Source: UBA2943 sp946534895 | GTDB lineage: Bacteria > Bacillota > Clostridia > Christensenellales > Aristaeellaceae | Reading direction: 5' to 3' | DNA: 51,080 bases | NCBI GenBank assembly: GCA_946534895.1 | Contig: CAMNDE010000015.1 | Span: 1-51,080 of the forward strand | Part shown: positions 7,066 through 14,948 of the stretch, one piece after another | How positions within the stretch are numbered: the first letter of the stretch is position 1 | Layout: each line of letters starts with the position of its first letter | Translations under genes and position numbers: made by a program | Notes under the pieces: generated by a model | Told to the model about the DNA's origin: nothing | Database searches by the model: none | The model's input: the letters and a program-made list of their open reading frames with translations, nothing else

Positions 7066-9333
7066 ATGATCAGGCTCTATGAATCAGGCGCCTATCTGGT
7101 CAACGGCACGGACCTGTATACGGATCCGGAGGAACTGACCGGAAAGACGGGGATTGTTCCGGACAAGGAAGAACTCCGGAAAGGCACAATGGCCTACGGT
7201 ATTCTCAGATCACACAACAAAAGCGATAACATGGATCAGCTGCGTCTGCGGTTTGATTCCATGACCAGCCATGACATTACCTATGTGGGTATTATCCAGA
7301 CGGCCCGGGCATCGGGCATGAAGGAGTTCCCGCTGCCCTATGTGCTGACCAACTGCCACAACAGCCTGTGCGCGGTGGGCGGCACCATCAACGAGGATGA
7401 CCATAAGTTTGCGCTGTCCGCGGCGCATAAGTACGGCGGCATCTATGTGCCCACCAACATGGCCAATATCCATTCCTACAACCGCGAGACCATGGCCGGC
7501 TGCGGAAAGATGATTCTGGGCTCCGACTCGCATACCCGCTACGGTGCTCTGGGCACCATGGCCGTGGGCGAGGGCGGCGGTGAGCTGGCCAAGCAGCTGG
7601 TGGGCCGCACCTATGACTTTGCGCGTCCGGAAGTGGTGGCCGTGTACCTGACGGGCACGCCTGTGCCCGGCGTGGGCCCGCATGACGTGGCGCTGACCAT
7701 CTGCGGCGCGGTGTATGCCAACGGGTTCGTGAAGAACCGGGTCATGGAGTTCGTGGGCCCGGGGATTGACGGGCTTTCGGTGGAATACCGCAATGCCATT
7801 GATGTCATGACCACGGAGACCACCTGCTGGTCCTCCATCTGGGTGACGGATGAAAAGGTGCGCGAGTACCTGGCCATGCACGGCCGTGAAGAGGACTATC
7901 ACGAGCTCAGACCGGAAGCGTGCGCCTGGTACGACCGCTGCATCTATGTGGACCTGAGCACCGTGGAGTGCTCCATTGCCATGCCCATGCATCCCAGCAA
8001 TGTGTTCACCATCCATGAACTGCAGCAGAACGCGGCAGACATATTGCACGAAGTGGAGGAAAAGGCGAACAGCCAGCTCAAGGGCGTGCGCATGGACCTG
8101 ATGAGCAAGCTGCGGGAAGGCCAAATCTGGGTGGAGCAGGGCGAGATCGCGGGCTGTGCCGGCGGTACGTTTGACAATATCTGCGCGGCGGCGGATATCC
8201 TGCGCGGCGCGAGCTGCGGCAACGGCGCGTTTACGCTGAGCATCTATCCGGGCTCCATGCCGGCCATGGCGGAACTGATCCGCAACGGTTGTGCCTCTGA
8301 CCTGATCAGTGCCGGTGCGCTCATGCGCGAGTGCTTCTGCGGTCCCTGCTTCGGCGCCGGTGACTGCCCGGCCAACGGCGAGTTCTCTATCCGGCATACC
8401 ACCCGCAACTTCCCCAACCGCGAAGGCTCCAAGCCCGGGGAAGGTCAGATCAGCGCAGTGGCGCTCATGGATGCGCGCTCCGTGGCGGCCACGGCACGCT
8501 ATGGCGGCCGGCTCACGGCAGCGTCGGACCTGAACGTGCAGTATACGAACCCGGCCTATCACTATGAGAAGGCCATCTATGAAAAGCGCGTCTACAACGG
8601 CTGGGGACATCCGGAAGCGGAAGCCGAGCTGCGCTTCGGCCCCAATATCAAGGACTGGCCGGAAATGCCGGAGCTCACGGATGCGCTGCTTGTGAAGATC
8701 TGCTCATATATCACAGACCCCGTGACCACCACGGATGAGCTGATCCCCTCCGGAGAGACGTCCTCCTACCGCTCGAACCCCGAGCGCCTGTCTGAGTTCG
8801 CCCTGTCCCGCCGGGATCCGCAGTACGTGCCCCGCAGCAAGGCTGTGCGCCAGATGGAGCGTGACCGCCGTGCCGGGCTCGGACTCAACGAAGAAGTGAA
8901 GAAGGTGTATGCCGCCCTGGAAGCGCATGGCGTGCACACGGATGCGGAGCATACCGATCTCGGGTCCGCGCTGTATGCGAACATGCCCGGTGACGGCAGC
9001 GCCCGCGAACAGGCGGCTTCCTGCCAGCGCGTCATGGGCGGAAGCGCGAACTTCGCGCGGCAGTATGCCACAAAGCGCTATCGCTCCAACTGCATCAACT
9101 GGGGCATGACCCCGTTTGTGACCGAGCATCCTGAGGACATGGCACTGGATGACTATGTCTATGTGCCCGAGATCCGTCAGGCGGTCCTGGAAAACCGGCC
9201 CTGTATCAGAGCCTATATCGTGAAAGCGGACGGTACCGTTCTGGATACGGAACTGTCCACCGGTGCACTGACCGAGGACGAGCGTCAGATTATTGTGGAC
9301 GGCTGCCTGATCAACTATTACCGGAATCATCCG
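7066..9333 (+). CDS. Aconitase-family hydratase (YbhJ-like)
   Basis: This is a cytoplasmic enzyme of about 755 residues, the same length as E. coli YbhJ, a hydratase of unknown substrate in the aconitase superfamily. It carries 'SDSHTRYGALGTMAVGEGGGE' features of the aconitase core and likely [4Fe-4S] ligands at C364 (in GCAGGTFDN) and C425/C428 (in CFCGPCFG). The C-terminal swivel domain (about 600-755) holds 'GSANFARQYATKRYRSNCINWGMTPF'. Members interconvert hydroxy-acids by dehydration and rehydration. The ATG at 7066 has GGAGG nine nucleotides before it; the upstream in-frame ATG at 7012 lies inside the -10 box and is rejected. It is monocistronic, with its own promoter and terminator. 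The stop codon is TAA at about 9334-9336. Whether it stands in for true aconitase in this organism is unknown. Confidence 0.9.
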
Positions 9334-9342
9334 TAAAAAGCA

Positions 9343-9374
9343 GCGGTCCCCGGCAGGTGCCGGAGACCGCGTTT
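9343..9374 (+). terminator. Terminator-like hairpin after the hydratase gene
   Basis: Two stacked 6-bp stems (9343-9348 with 9365-9370; 9350-9355 with 9358-9363), separated by one mismatch, form a long GC-rich hairpin followed by GTTTG. The U-tract is short, so some read-through into the GNAT-HIT gene is likely. Confidence 0.6.
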
Positions 9375-9406
9375 GTCATGCAGGATATATGGAATGGAGG
9401 CGGAGT

Positions 9407-10378
9407 ATGAAAGTTTATCTTGAGACGGAACACCTGTTTCTTCGGCCGCTGACCCCTGCGGATGCGGAGGCGGTCTTTCTCTGGGGTTCGGATCCGGAAG
9501 TGAATAAGTACATGATCTATCCGCTGTACCATGACGTGGCGGATGTCCGGGCCTGGCTGGAATCGAGGAATCCCGACGATCCGGACGTATACGATGAGGG
9601 CATTGTGCTCAAGAGCACCGGCGAGCTCATCGGAAGCGGCGGACTCACCTGGCATCCGGAGCGCAATGCCTGGGAGATCGGGTATAACCTGCGCCGGGAC
9701 CAGTGGGGACACGGGTACACGGGTGAGATGATCCAGGCCCTGATGGCGCATATCCAGAAGACACGGCCGGTGGAAGCTATTGACGGGGTGTTCGCCTCGG
9801 AAAACACCAAGAGCCGGCGCGTCATGGAAAAGCTGGGCATGGAATACATGCGCGATACGGAGTTCACAAAAACGGACGGGAGTCAGACGTTTCCGGCCAT
9901 GTATTACCGGCGCAATCTGCACCAGCCCGCTTCCGTCTGCCTGATCTGCGACCGCATTGACAAGATCCAGCAGCACCTGAACCCGTATTTTGTCCGGGAA
10001 CTCGAGACCGGGTATGTGGTCATCGGGGACCATCAGCGGTTTGAGGGCTACACCCTGCTTCTGTGCAAGGAGCATGCCACGGAGCTCAGCCAGCTGGCGC
10101 CCAAGTTCCGTCAGGCCTTCCTGCGGGACATGGCTATGACGGCGGAGGCCGTGGAGAATGCCTTCCATCCCGACAAGATCAATTATGAGCTTCTGGGCAA
10201 CGGCAAGGGCAGGCACATGCACTGGCATATCTTCCCGCGCAGGGCGGGGGACACGCCGCTGCCGGGCCCGGTCTGGCAGGTGGATGACATGTACGCGGGG
10301 CAGAATATCCCCACCCTGGAAAAGCTCAATGAGCTCAGGGAAAGAGTAGGCGCCGAACTGGACAGGCTCATGAAGTAA
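9407..10378 (+). CDS. GNAT acetyltransferase - HIT hydrolase fusion protein
   Basis: This is a 323-residue protein with two enzymes in one frame. Residues 1 to about 172 are a RimJ/RimL-type GNAT domain ('LETEHLFLRPLTPADAEAVFLW', 'WEIGYNLRRDQWGHGYTGEM', 'ENTKSRRVMEKLGMEY'), which would transfer an acetyl group from acetyl-CoA to an amine. Residues about 175-323 are a HIT domain with the catalytic triad H270-M-H272-W-H274 and an early C178-L-I-C181 pair as in zinc-binding HIT proteins; HIT enzymes hydrolyse nucleotide phosphoramidates, dinucleoside polyphosphates or adenylylated amines. The ATG at 9407 follows GGAGGCGGAGT. There is no room for a promoter between the preceding hairpin and this gene. 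It converges on mscS with only 4 nt between stop codons. Confidence 0.85.
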   Translation: MKVYLETEHLFLRPLTPADAEAVFLWGSDPEVNKYMIYPLYHDVADVRAWLESRNPDDPDVYDEGIVLKSTGELIGSGGLTWHPERNAWEIGYNLRRDQWGHGYTGEMIQALMAHIQKTRPVEAIDGVFASENTKSRRVMEKLGMEYMRDTEFTKTDGSQTFPAMYYRRNLHQPASVCLICDRIDKIQQHLNPYFVRELETGYVVIGDHQRFEGYTLLLCKEHATELSQLAPKFRQAFLRDMAMTAEAVENAFHPDKINYELLGNGKGRHMHWHIFPRRAGDTPLPGPVWQVDDMYAGQNIPTLEKLNELRERVGAELDRLMK

Positions 10379-10382
10379 GCGT

Positions 10383-11213
10383 TCAGCCGTCCTGCATGTG
10401 CACGTTCATATGCGGATAGGTCATTTCCACGGAGTGCGCCCTGAAGGCGTCATAGAGTCCCTCCAGCAGCGCATACTTGACAGTCAGGAAATCCTTTCCC
10501 TCGCAGAACGCCCAGATGGTATAGCCGATGGCGCTGTCGCCATAGTTTTCCACATGCACATGAACCTCCGGGTCCTGGAGAATTCCGGGAATGGTCCGGG
10601 TGAGGTCCAGAACCGCCTCGCGCACCTGGGCGGGCGAATTGTCATAGGAAGCGGACACGCTCACATCCACACGCCGGATGGCGGAGATGGACGCGTTGGT
10701 CAGAATGGATGAATAGACCGTGGAGTTCGGAAGATAGACGACCTTCCGGTCCGGCGCCTGAAGCTTGATGTGCAGCATGGTGATGTCCAGCACAGTGCCG
10801 GACACGCTTCCGCACTCAATGAAATCACCGATGGCAAAAGGTCTTGAGACCAGCAGCAGAATGCCGCCCGCAAAGTTTGACAGAATGCCCTGAACGGCAA
10901 GGGATATGGCAATGCCGATGACCGACAGGAACACCATGAATGATGTGATGGGAATGCCCACCGTATTGGCCGCAGCCAGAACCACCACGACATCCAGAAG
11001 AATGCGCATCAGTGTCTTGATCATGGTGTGCGCGGATGCCGGGATGGTTCTGGATTTTTTCAGCATATGGCTGAGAAGCATCAGCGCAAGCCGTACGAGG
11101 ACCAGTCCCACCACCAGGAAGAGCAGTCCGCGGACGGCGGTCTTCAGGTCCATGCTGGAGAACAGCGCGATGGTTTCTTCCACCTGTTCCACGTTCACGT
11201 TATCCATTTCCAT
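10383..11213 (-). CDS. mscS: MscS-family small-conductance mechanosensitive channel
   Basis: This is a 276-residue membrane protein. A short N-terminus is followed by three hydrophobic helices (about 27-50, 66-85, 90-120). The third has the glycine/alanine-rich pore pattern 'IGIAISLAVQGILSNFAGGI'. Next comes the beta domain ('SRPFAIGDFIECGSVSGTV', 'YLPNSTVYSS') and the alpha-beta cytoplasmic cage. Length matches E. coli MscS (286). The channel opens under membrane tension and releases solutes on osmotic downshock. The ATG has AAGGAGG seven nucleotides upstream and lies 14 nt after the trmB stop, so the two are co-transcribed. No terminator is visible before the convergent GNAT-HIT gene. Confidence 0.92.
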   Translation of the reverse strand: MEMDNVNVEQVEETIALFSSMDLKTAVRGLLFLVVGLVLVRLALMLLSHMLKKSRTIPASAHTMIKTLMRILLDVVVVLAAANTVGIPITSFMVFLSVIGIAISLAVQGILSNFAGGILLLVSRPFAIGDFIECGSVSGTVLDITMLHIKLQAPDRKVVYLPNSTVYSSILTNASISAIRRVDVSVSASYDNSPAQVREAVLDLTRTIPGILQDPEVHVHVENYGDSAIGYTIWAFCEGKDFLTVKYALLEGLYDAFRAHSVEMTYPHMNVHMQDG

Positions 11214-11227
11214 GCGTCAGCCTCCTT

Positions 11228-11974
11228 TTACACAGCCCCGTCCACTGCTTCAGAACGGTCCTCTTCTTCAGGTTCATCCTCACCCGGCATGCCGAAGCGC
11301 ATCGAATCCGGGACAAATGTGCCCGGGAGCATGCGGAAGATGCCGAAATGAATGGGAAGTCCCAGCGCGGAAAAGTGTGCTTCGTGCTCAGTCACGTAAT
11401 TGGGCGTGAACCCGGACGCGTGCAGGTCATGCGTCAGATAGACCGTCTCAAACCCGCAGGCCTCAAAGTATTCCAGGGAAGCCTGGAAGAACGGAAGATC
11501 GTCGGTCTTGAAATAGATTTCACCCTCCGGTGCCATGAAGGTGCGGTACTGCATGAGCTGGCGCGGATGCGTCAGGCGGCGCTTGGCATGCCGGCGGCGC
11601 GGCCAGGGATTGCTGAAGGGGAGGTAAATGCGCTCCACCTGGTCATCCGGGCCAAAGAAATGCTCAATATAGCTGATGTCCAGCTTGGCGAGAAACAGGT
11701 TATTCACAGGCCGGCCACCGAAGGCGAGCTCCGCGTTGCGCCGGGCATCCCCGAGAACGTCATCTGAAATGTCCACCGCCACAAGACCGGTATCCGGATT
11801 GTGCAGAGCGCACGCGGCGGTGCCGACGCCTTTTCCGCAGCCCAGTTCCAGATGCAGGTGGGGCTGAGCGGGAAAGCATTTCCGCCACTGCCCTCGCTTG
11901 TCTTCGGGAAAGGCCGCGTAATAGGGACAGCCCGCGAGCTCGGGCCGGGCCCACTTTTTCTTTCGCATGTGCAT
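11228..11974 (-). CDS. trmB: tRNA (guanine-N7-)-methyltransferase
   Basis: This is a 248-residue cytoplasmic enzyme that methylates G46 of tRNA using S-adenosylmethionine. It has the SAM motif 'LELGCGKGVGT', the acidic 'AVDISDDVL' strand end, the TrmB signature 'IYLPFSNPWPRRRHAKRRLTHP' region and 'GEIYFKTDDLPFF'. The usual signature is 'NFPDPWPKxRHxKRRL'; here it reads 'LPFSNPWPRRRHAKRRL', a mild divergence. The ATG at 11974 is preferred to the longer frame because AGGAGG lies eight nucleotides upstream. The C-terminal 25 residues are unusually acidic ('EDEPEEEDRSE'). It is first in a two-gene unit with mscS. Confidence 0.93.
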   Translation of the reverse strand: MHMRKKKWARPELAGCPYYAAFPEDKRGQWRKCFPAQPHLHLELGCGKGVGTAACALHNPDTGLVAVDISDDVLGDARRNAELAFGGRPVNNLFLAKLDISYIEHFFGPDDQVERIYLPFSNPWPRRRHAKRRLTHPRQLMQYRTFMAPEGEIYFKTDDLPFFQASLEYFEACGFETVYLTHDLHASGFTPNYVTEHEAHFSALGLPIHFGIFRMLPGTFVPDSMRFGMPGEDEPEEEDRSEAVDGAV

Positions 11975-12637
11975 AGATAAATCCTCCTCCTGGGTTATGA
12001 TCTTTCCAATCAGGCTGGTCTGCACTTTTCTCTGCCTGAATCAGCTCTTCTGAAATGACGGAAAGATCCTGTGATGAGCATGATGACATTTTGGTTTTTC
12101 CAGCCTTGTTATCCTTATATATGCCTGGCGGGCAGACAAGCGTGATGCCGTTATGCCTGTGCAGCATGCTGAGACCGTCTTCAGCATCATAGTCGATAAG
12201 GAATACTGTTTTACCTGCAGCAATATCCATATTCCATTTACAGCAGCCAGGTCCAATACACCGGAAGAAAGACAATTCCATCCTTCTCAGAATAATCAGC
12301 TGTGTGCAGAATATAAGGAATATCCAGCTGCTCGTGAAATCTGGTGATAAATTTACCCAGTGATGAATATGTATATCGTTTTCCGGATTTTACTTCAATC
12401 GGCGACACATTATGCCTGTTTGTCGGATCCTTTTTGGAAATAAGGAAATCAATTTCCATTCTTGCACCAATTCGCGTTTTTTTCAACGTCAGAAAAGCAC
12501 CTTTTCAAGGATAAAATGGATATGCCTTGAAACACTTTTTCTCTCAATGGGAAAAATACTCCCTTTCATGTGACAGGAATCCATAAAATTTCCGGCCGGA
12601 AAAGTGAGACCGGCTTTTCTTTCATTCACCCGGGAAC
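11975..12637. other. Non-coding, AT-richer patch around a gene relic
   Basis: Between trmB and the proS promoter the base composition falls and codon structure is lost. The only recognisable coding sequence is the DUF4143 fragment at 12238-12486. The stretches 11975-12237 and 12487-12637 hold short open frames on the minus strand with no recognisable family and no ribosome-binding sites. I see no promoter, tRNA or repeat in them. Confidence 0.6.
12238..12486 (-). pseudogene. C-terminal remnant of an AAA+ ATPase with DUF4143 domain
   Basis: The 82-residue frame contains 'RMEIDFLISKKD', 'VSPIEVKSGKRYTYSSLGKF', 'ILHTADYSEKDGIVFLPVYWT' and a stop. This is the conserved nuclease-like C-terminal end of DUF4143 ATPases (normally 400-450 residues). 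The preceding part is missing: an in-frame TGA lies a few codons upstream, the frame opens only with a TTG, and no P-loop domain is present anywhere nearby. These ATPases are common mobile cargo in Bacillota and gut Bacteroidota. The lower G+C of the patch fits a decaying acquired gene. Confidence 0.75.
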
Positions 12638-12638
12638 T

Positions 12639-12667
12639 TGTCAAACCGGGGCGGGAAGAGTATAATC
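12639..12667 (+). promoter_or_regulatory. Sigma-A promoter of the proS T-box leader
   Basis: TTGTCA (12639-12644) and TATAAT (12662-12667) have a 17-nt spacer. The transcript would start near 12674, at the base of T-box stem I. Confidence 0.85.
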
Positions 12668-12673
12668 CGCCCA

Positions 12674-12911
12674 TCGGCAATGAAGGACCAGATGACGGGA
12701 AACAGCCAAAGCGAGCGCATGGCGGTGGAAGATGCGCGCATGTCCCGTGACCGCCCAGTCCGGAGCTGCGGCCAATCCCCGCCGTCCGTCCGCGTTAGGG
12801 ACAGGTCATCGAATGAAGTGAGAGTCTGCGGGCTCTAAGCCGGGTGGTACCGCGAAAGCTGAAATACAGCCTTCGTCCCTGCATGCATATGTAAAGGGCG
12901 AAGGCTTTTTT
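12674..12911 (+). promoter_or_regulatory. T-box riboswitch (proline) upstream of proS
   Basis: The leader has the T-box sequence GGGTGGTACCGCG at 12842-12854, whose bases pair with the free NCCA end of uncharged tRNA. Stem I can be traced: GGAC/GTCC at its base, an internal specifier loop, then ACGGGA/TCCCGT above it, and distal elements AGCGAGC and GGTGGAAG. In the 3' side of the loop CCC at 12754-12756 followed by A12757 sits in the specifier position, reading a proline codon; CCG at 12751-12753 is the alternative. The T-box is followed by a terminator stem (12868-12880 with 12895-12906) and a T-run. Uncharged tRNA-Pro should favour the antiterminator and switch proS on. Confidence 0.92.
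12868..12911 (+). terminator. Regulated terminator of the proS T-box
   Basis: AGCCTTCG-T-CCCT pairs with AGGGCGAAGGCT, with one bulged T, and is followed by TTTTT. Its 5' part must compete with the antiterminator built on the T-box sequence. Confidence 0.88.
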
Positions 12912-12945
12912 GGGTCTTTGCCGGAATGAAGGAGGAGAAACGTTC

Positions 12946-14391
12946 ATGGCAGACAAGAAACAGGAGTTTGTAACCCACATCACCCCCCGCAATGAGGATT
13001 TTTCCCAGTGGTACACGGATGTCATTACCCAGACCGGACTGTGCGACTATGCCCCGGTCAGAGGCTGCATGATCTTCCGGCCCTATGGATATGCCATCTG
13101 GGAGCGCATCCAGGCGGAAATGGACCGGCGCTTCAAGGAAACCGGGCATGAGAATGTCTATTTCCCCATGCTGATCCCCGAAAGCCTGCTGCTCAAGGAA
13201 GCCGAGCATGTGGAAGGCTTTGCGCCTGAAGTTGCCTGGGTCACCCAGGGAGGTCAGGAAAAGCTGCAGGAGCGTCTGGCAGTGCGTCCGACCTCGGAAA
13301 CCATTTTCTGCTCCATGTTCTCCAAGTGGGTCCAGACCTGGCGTGACCTGCCCATGAAATACAATCAGTGGTGCTCCGTCATGCGCTGGGAGAAGGCCAC
13401 CCGTCCGTTCCTGAGAACCTCCGAGTTCCTGTGGCAGGAAGGTCATACCCTGCATGCCTCTGCTGAGGAAGCCCAGGAAGAAACCCTGAAGATGCTGGAA
13501 GTCTACCGCGAAGTGGCAGAGAATGTGCTGGCCCTGCCGGTGTACGTGGGCCAGAAGAGTGAAAAGGAAAAGTTCGCCGGTGCCCGCGCCACCTATTCCA
13601 TGGAAGCCATGATGCAGGACGGCAAGGCCCTGCAGGCCGGCACCAGCCATAACTTCGGCACCAACTTCTCCGAAGCCTATGACATCCAGTTCCAGAACAA
13701 GGACGGCAAGCTGGAGTATGCCTACGAGACCAGCTGGGGCACTTCCACCCGTCTCATCGGTGCCATCATCATGACCCACGGCGATGAGCGCGGCCTGCGC
13801 CTGCCTCCGCAGATTGCCCCGATCCAGGCCGTGATCCTGCCCATTGCCAGCCACAAGCCCGGCGTCACCGAGGCCTGCAACAAGCTGTTCGAGGACCTGA
13901 AGGCCGCCGGTTTCCGCGTGAAGCTGGACGACCGCGACACCGTGAGCGCCGGCTTCAAGTTCAACGACTGGGAGCTCAAGGGCGTGCCGGTGCGTCTCGA
14001 AGTCGGTCCCCGGGATCTGGAGAACGGCGTCGTGACTGTGTTCCGCCGCGATCTGTGCGAAAAGACCACCATGCCCCTGGAGAATATCTGCGATCACCTG
14101 CGTGATCTGCTGAGTGAGATCCAGGCCGAGCTGTTCCGCCAGGCCAAGGCCTTCCGGGATGCGCGCACGGTGGAAGTCAGCAACATGGAAGAGCTGGGCA
14201 AGGCTGTGGAGAACGGCTTTGCGCGCGCCATGTGGTGCGGCGAACGGGCCTGCGAGGACGAGATCAAGGAAAAGTTCAACGCAAGCTCCAGAAACATGCC
14301 CTTTGACCAGGAAAAGTACTGGCGCGGCGAAACCTGCGTGTGCTGCGGCAAGCAGGCGAAAAAGGTCATGTACTTTGCCAAGGCCTACTGA
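12946..14391 (+). CDS. proS: Prolyl-tRNA synthetase, archaeal/eukaryote-type
   Basis: This is a 481-residue class II synthetase that charges tRNA-Pro. It belongs to the short ProS type 3 group: 'DYAPVRGCMIFRPYGYAIWE', 'RPTSETIFCSMFSKW' (motif 2 region), 'FLRTSEFLWQEGHTLHA', 'GTSHNFGTNF', and a C-terminal zinc-binding-like domain with 'CVCCGKQAKK' close to the end. It has no room for the roughly 180-residue INS editing domain of the long bacterial type. The ATG at 12946 follows GGAGG and comes after the T-box terminator. A free-standing YbaK deacylase is encoded at 27559-28047 and could clear mischarged Cys-tRNA-Pro. The gene is monocistronic, with a terminator right behind it. Confidence 0.96.
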   Translation: MADKKQEFVTHITPRNEDFSQWYTDVITQTGLCDYAPVRGCMIFRPYGYAIWERIQAEMDRRFKETGHENVYFPMLIPESLLLKEAEHVEGFAPEVAWVTQGGQEKLQERLAVRPTSETIFCSMFSKWVQTWRDLPMKYNQWCSVMRWEKATRPFLRTSEFLWQEGHTLHASAEEAQEETLKMLEVYREVAENVLALPVYVGQKSEKEKFAGARATYSMEAMMQDGKALQAGTSHNFGTNFSEAYDIQFQNKDGKLEYAYETSWGTSTRLIGAIIMTHGDERGLRLPPQIAPIQAVILPIASHKPGVTEACNKLFEDLKAAGFRVKLDDRDTVSAGFKFNDWELKGVPVRLEVGPRDLENGVVTVFRRDLCEKTTMPLENICDHLRDLLSEIQAELFRQAKAFRDARTVEVSNMEELGKAVENGFARAMWCGERACEDEIKEKFNASSRNMPFDQEKYWRGETCVCCGKQAKKVMYFAKAY

Positions 14392-14396
14392 GATAC

Positions 14397-14424
14397 GGGG
14401 AAGCGGGAAACCGCTCCCCTTTTT
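14397..14424 (+). terminator. Intrinsic terminator after proS
   Basis: GGGG-A-AGCGG, a GAAA loop, then CCGCT-CCCC and TTTTT. It is a compact tetraloop hairpin 5 nt after the proS stop. Confidence 0.9.
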
Positions 14425-14484
14425 CCATTGGGCGGGAATCTTTGACGGGGATGGCGTATCTGGTGGCGCAGACACAGGAAAAAC

Positions 14485-14513
14485 TTGACGGAAAGCCGTA
14501 AGGTTACTATAAT
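14485..14513 (+). promoter_or_regulatory. Strong sigma-A promoter before the small secreted protein
   Basis: TTGACG (14485-14490) and TATAAT (14508-14513) have a 17-nt spacer. It probably drives the small gene at 14552 and, by read-through, the secDF operon, since no terminator lies between. Confidence 0.85.
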
Positions 14514-14551
14514 CCTTCCTAGTTTTGCTTTTTGAAAGGGGAGGAACAGTT

Positions 14552-14890
14552 ATGCGGCAGGGACGAATGCTTCTGTGCGCTCTGTTTCTCTTTTTTCTTG
14601 TGCTGGCGGGCCGCAGCCTGGTGCGCGGACCGGTGGAGGAAGCCCCCGAGACGATGCCGTCATATGCCGGGGAATCCGCCATGCTTGCGCGGGATCCCGG
14701 AGGGCAGGCGGACGCTTATGCGCAGCAGACCTGGCATGCCGGTCCACGGGAGCATGCCAGGGCGGCAGGCGAGCGCTGCGAAGTGACGCTGCCGGCCCTG
14801 GCCGGTGACGGCAACGGACAGCTTCTGATCCGCTGGACCTGGCACAGGAGCGTGTACTGGGTGTGTCCGCCGGAAGGCATGCCGGGATAG
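14552..14890 (+). CDS. Small exported or membrane-anchored protein of unknown function
   Basis: This is a 112-residue protein with a basic start, a hydrophobic stretch at about residues 6-20 ('LLCALFLFFLVLAG') and a polar remainder. It could be a signal peptide or a membrane anchor. The mature part has no family I recognise; it contains four cysteine-poor segments and ends 'LIRWTWHRSVYWVCPPEGMPG', a tryptophan-rich tail. The ATG at 14552 has GGGGAGG seven nucleotides upstream. It is the first gene after a strong promoter and lies 58 nt ahead of secD, so it may share regulation with the export machinery. No function is proposed. Confidence 0.65.
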   Translation: MRQGRMLLCALFLFFLVLAGRSLVRGPVEEAPETMPSYAGESAMLARDPGGQADAYAQQTWHAGPREHARAAGERCEVTLPALAGDGNGQLLIRWTWHRSVYWVCPPEGMPG

Positions 14891-14948
14891 CCGGAAGGCT
14901 TTCCCGCGTACCCGAAACACATCACAATATTTGGAGGAAGATTGCTGT

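Noticed and set aside
11760..12281. A 173-codon minus-strand frame overlapping the start of trmB
   Set aside because: It runs into trmB in another frame, has no Shine-Dalgarno, and its 5' half gives no family that I know. It is more likely chance coding in a decayed patch.
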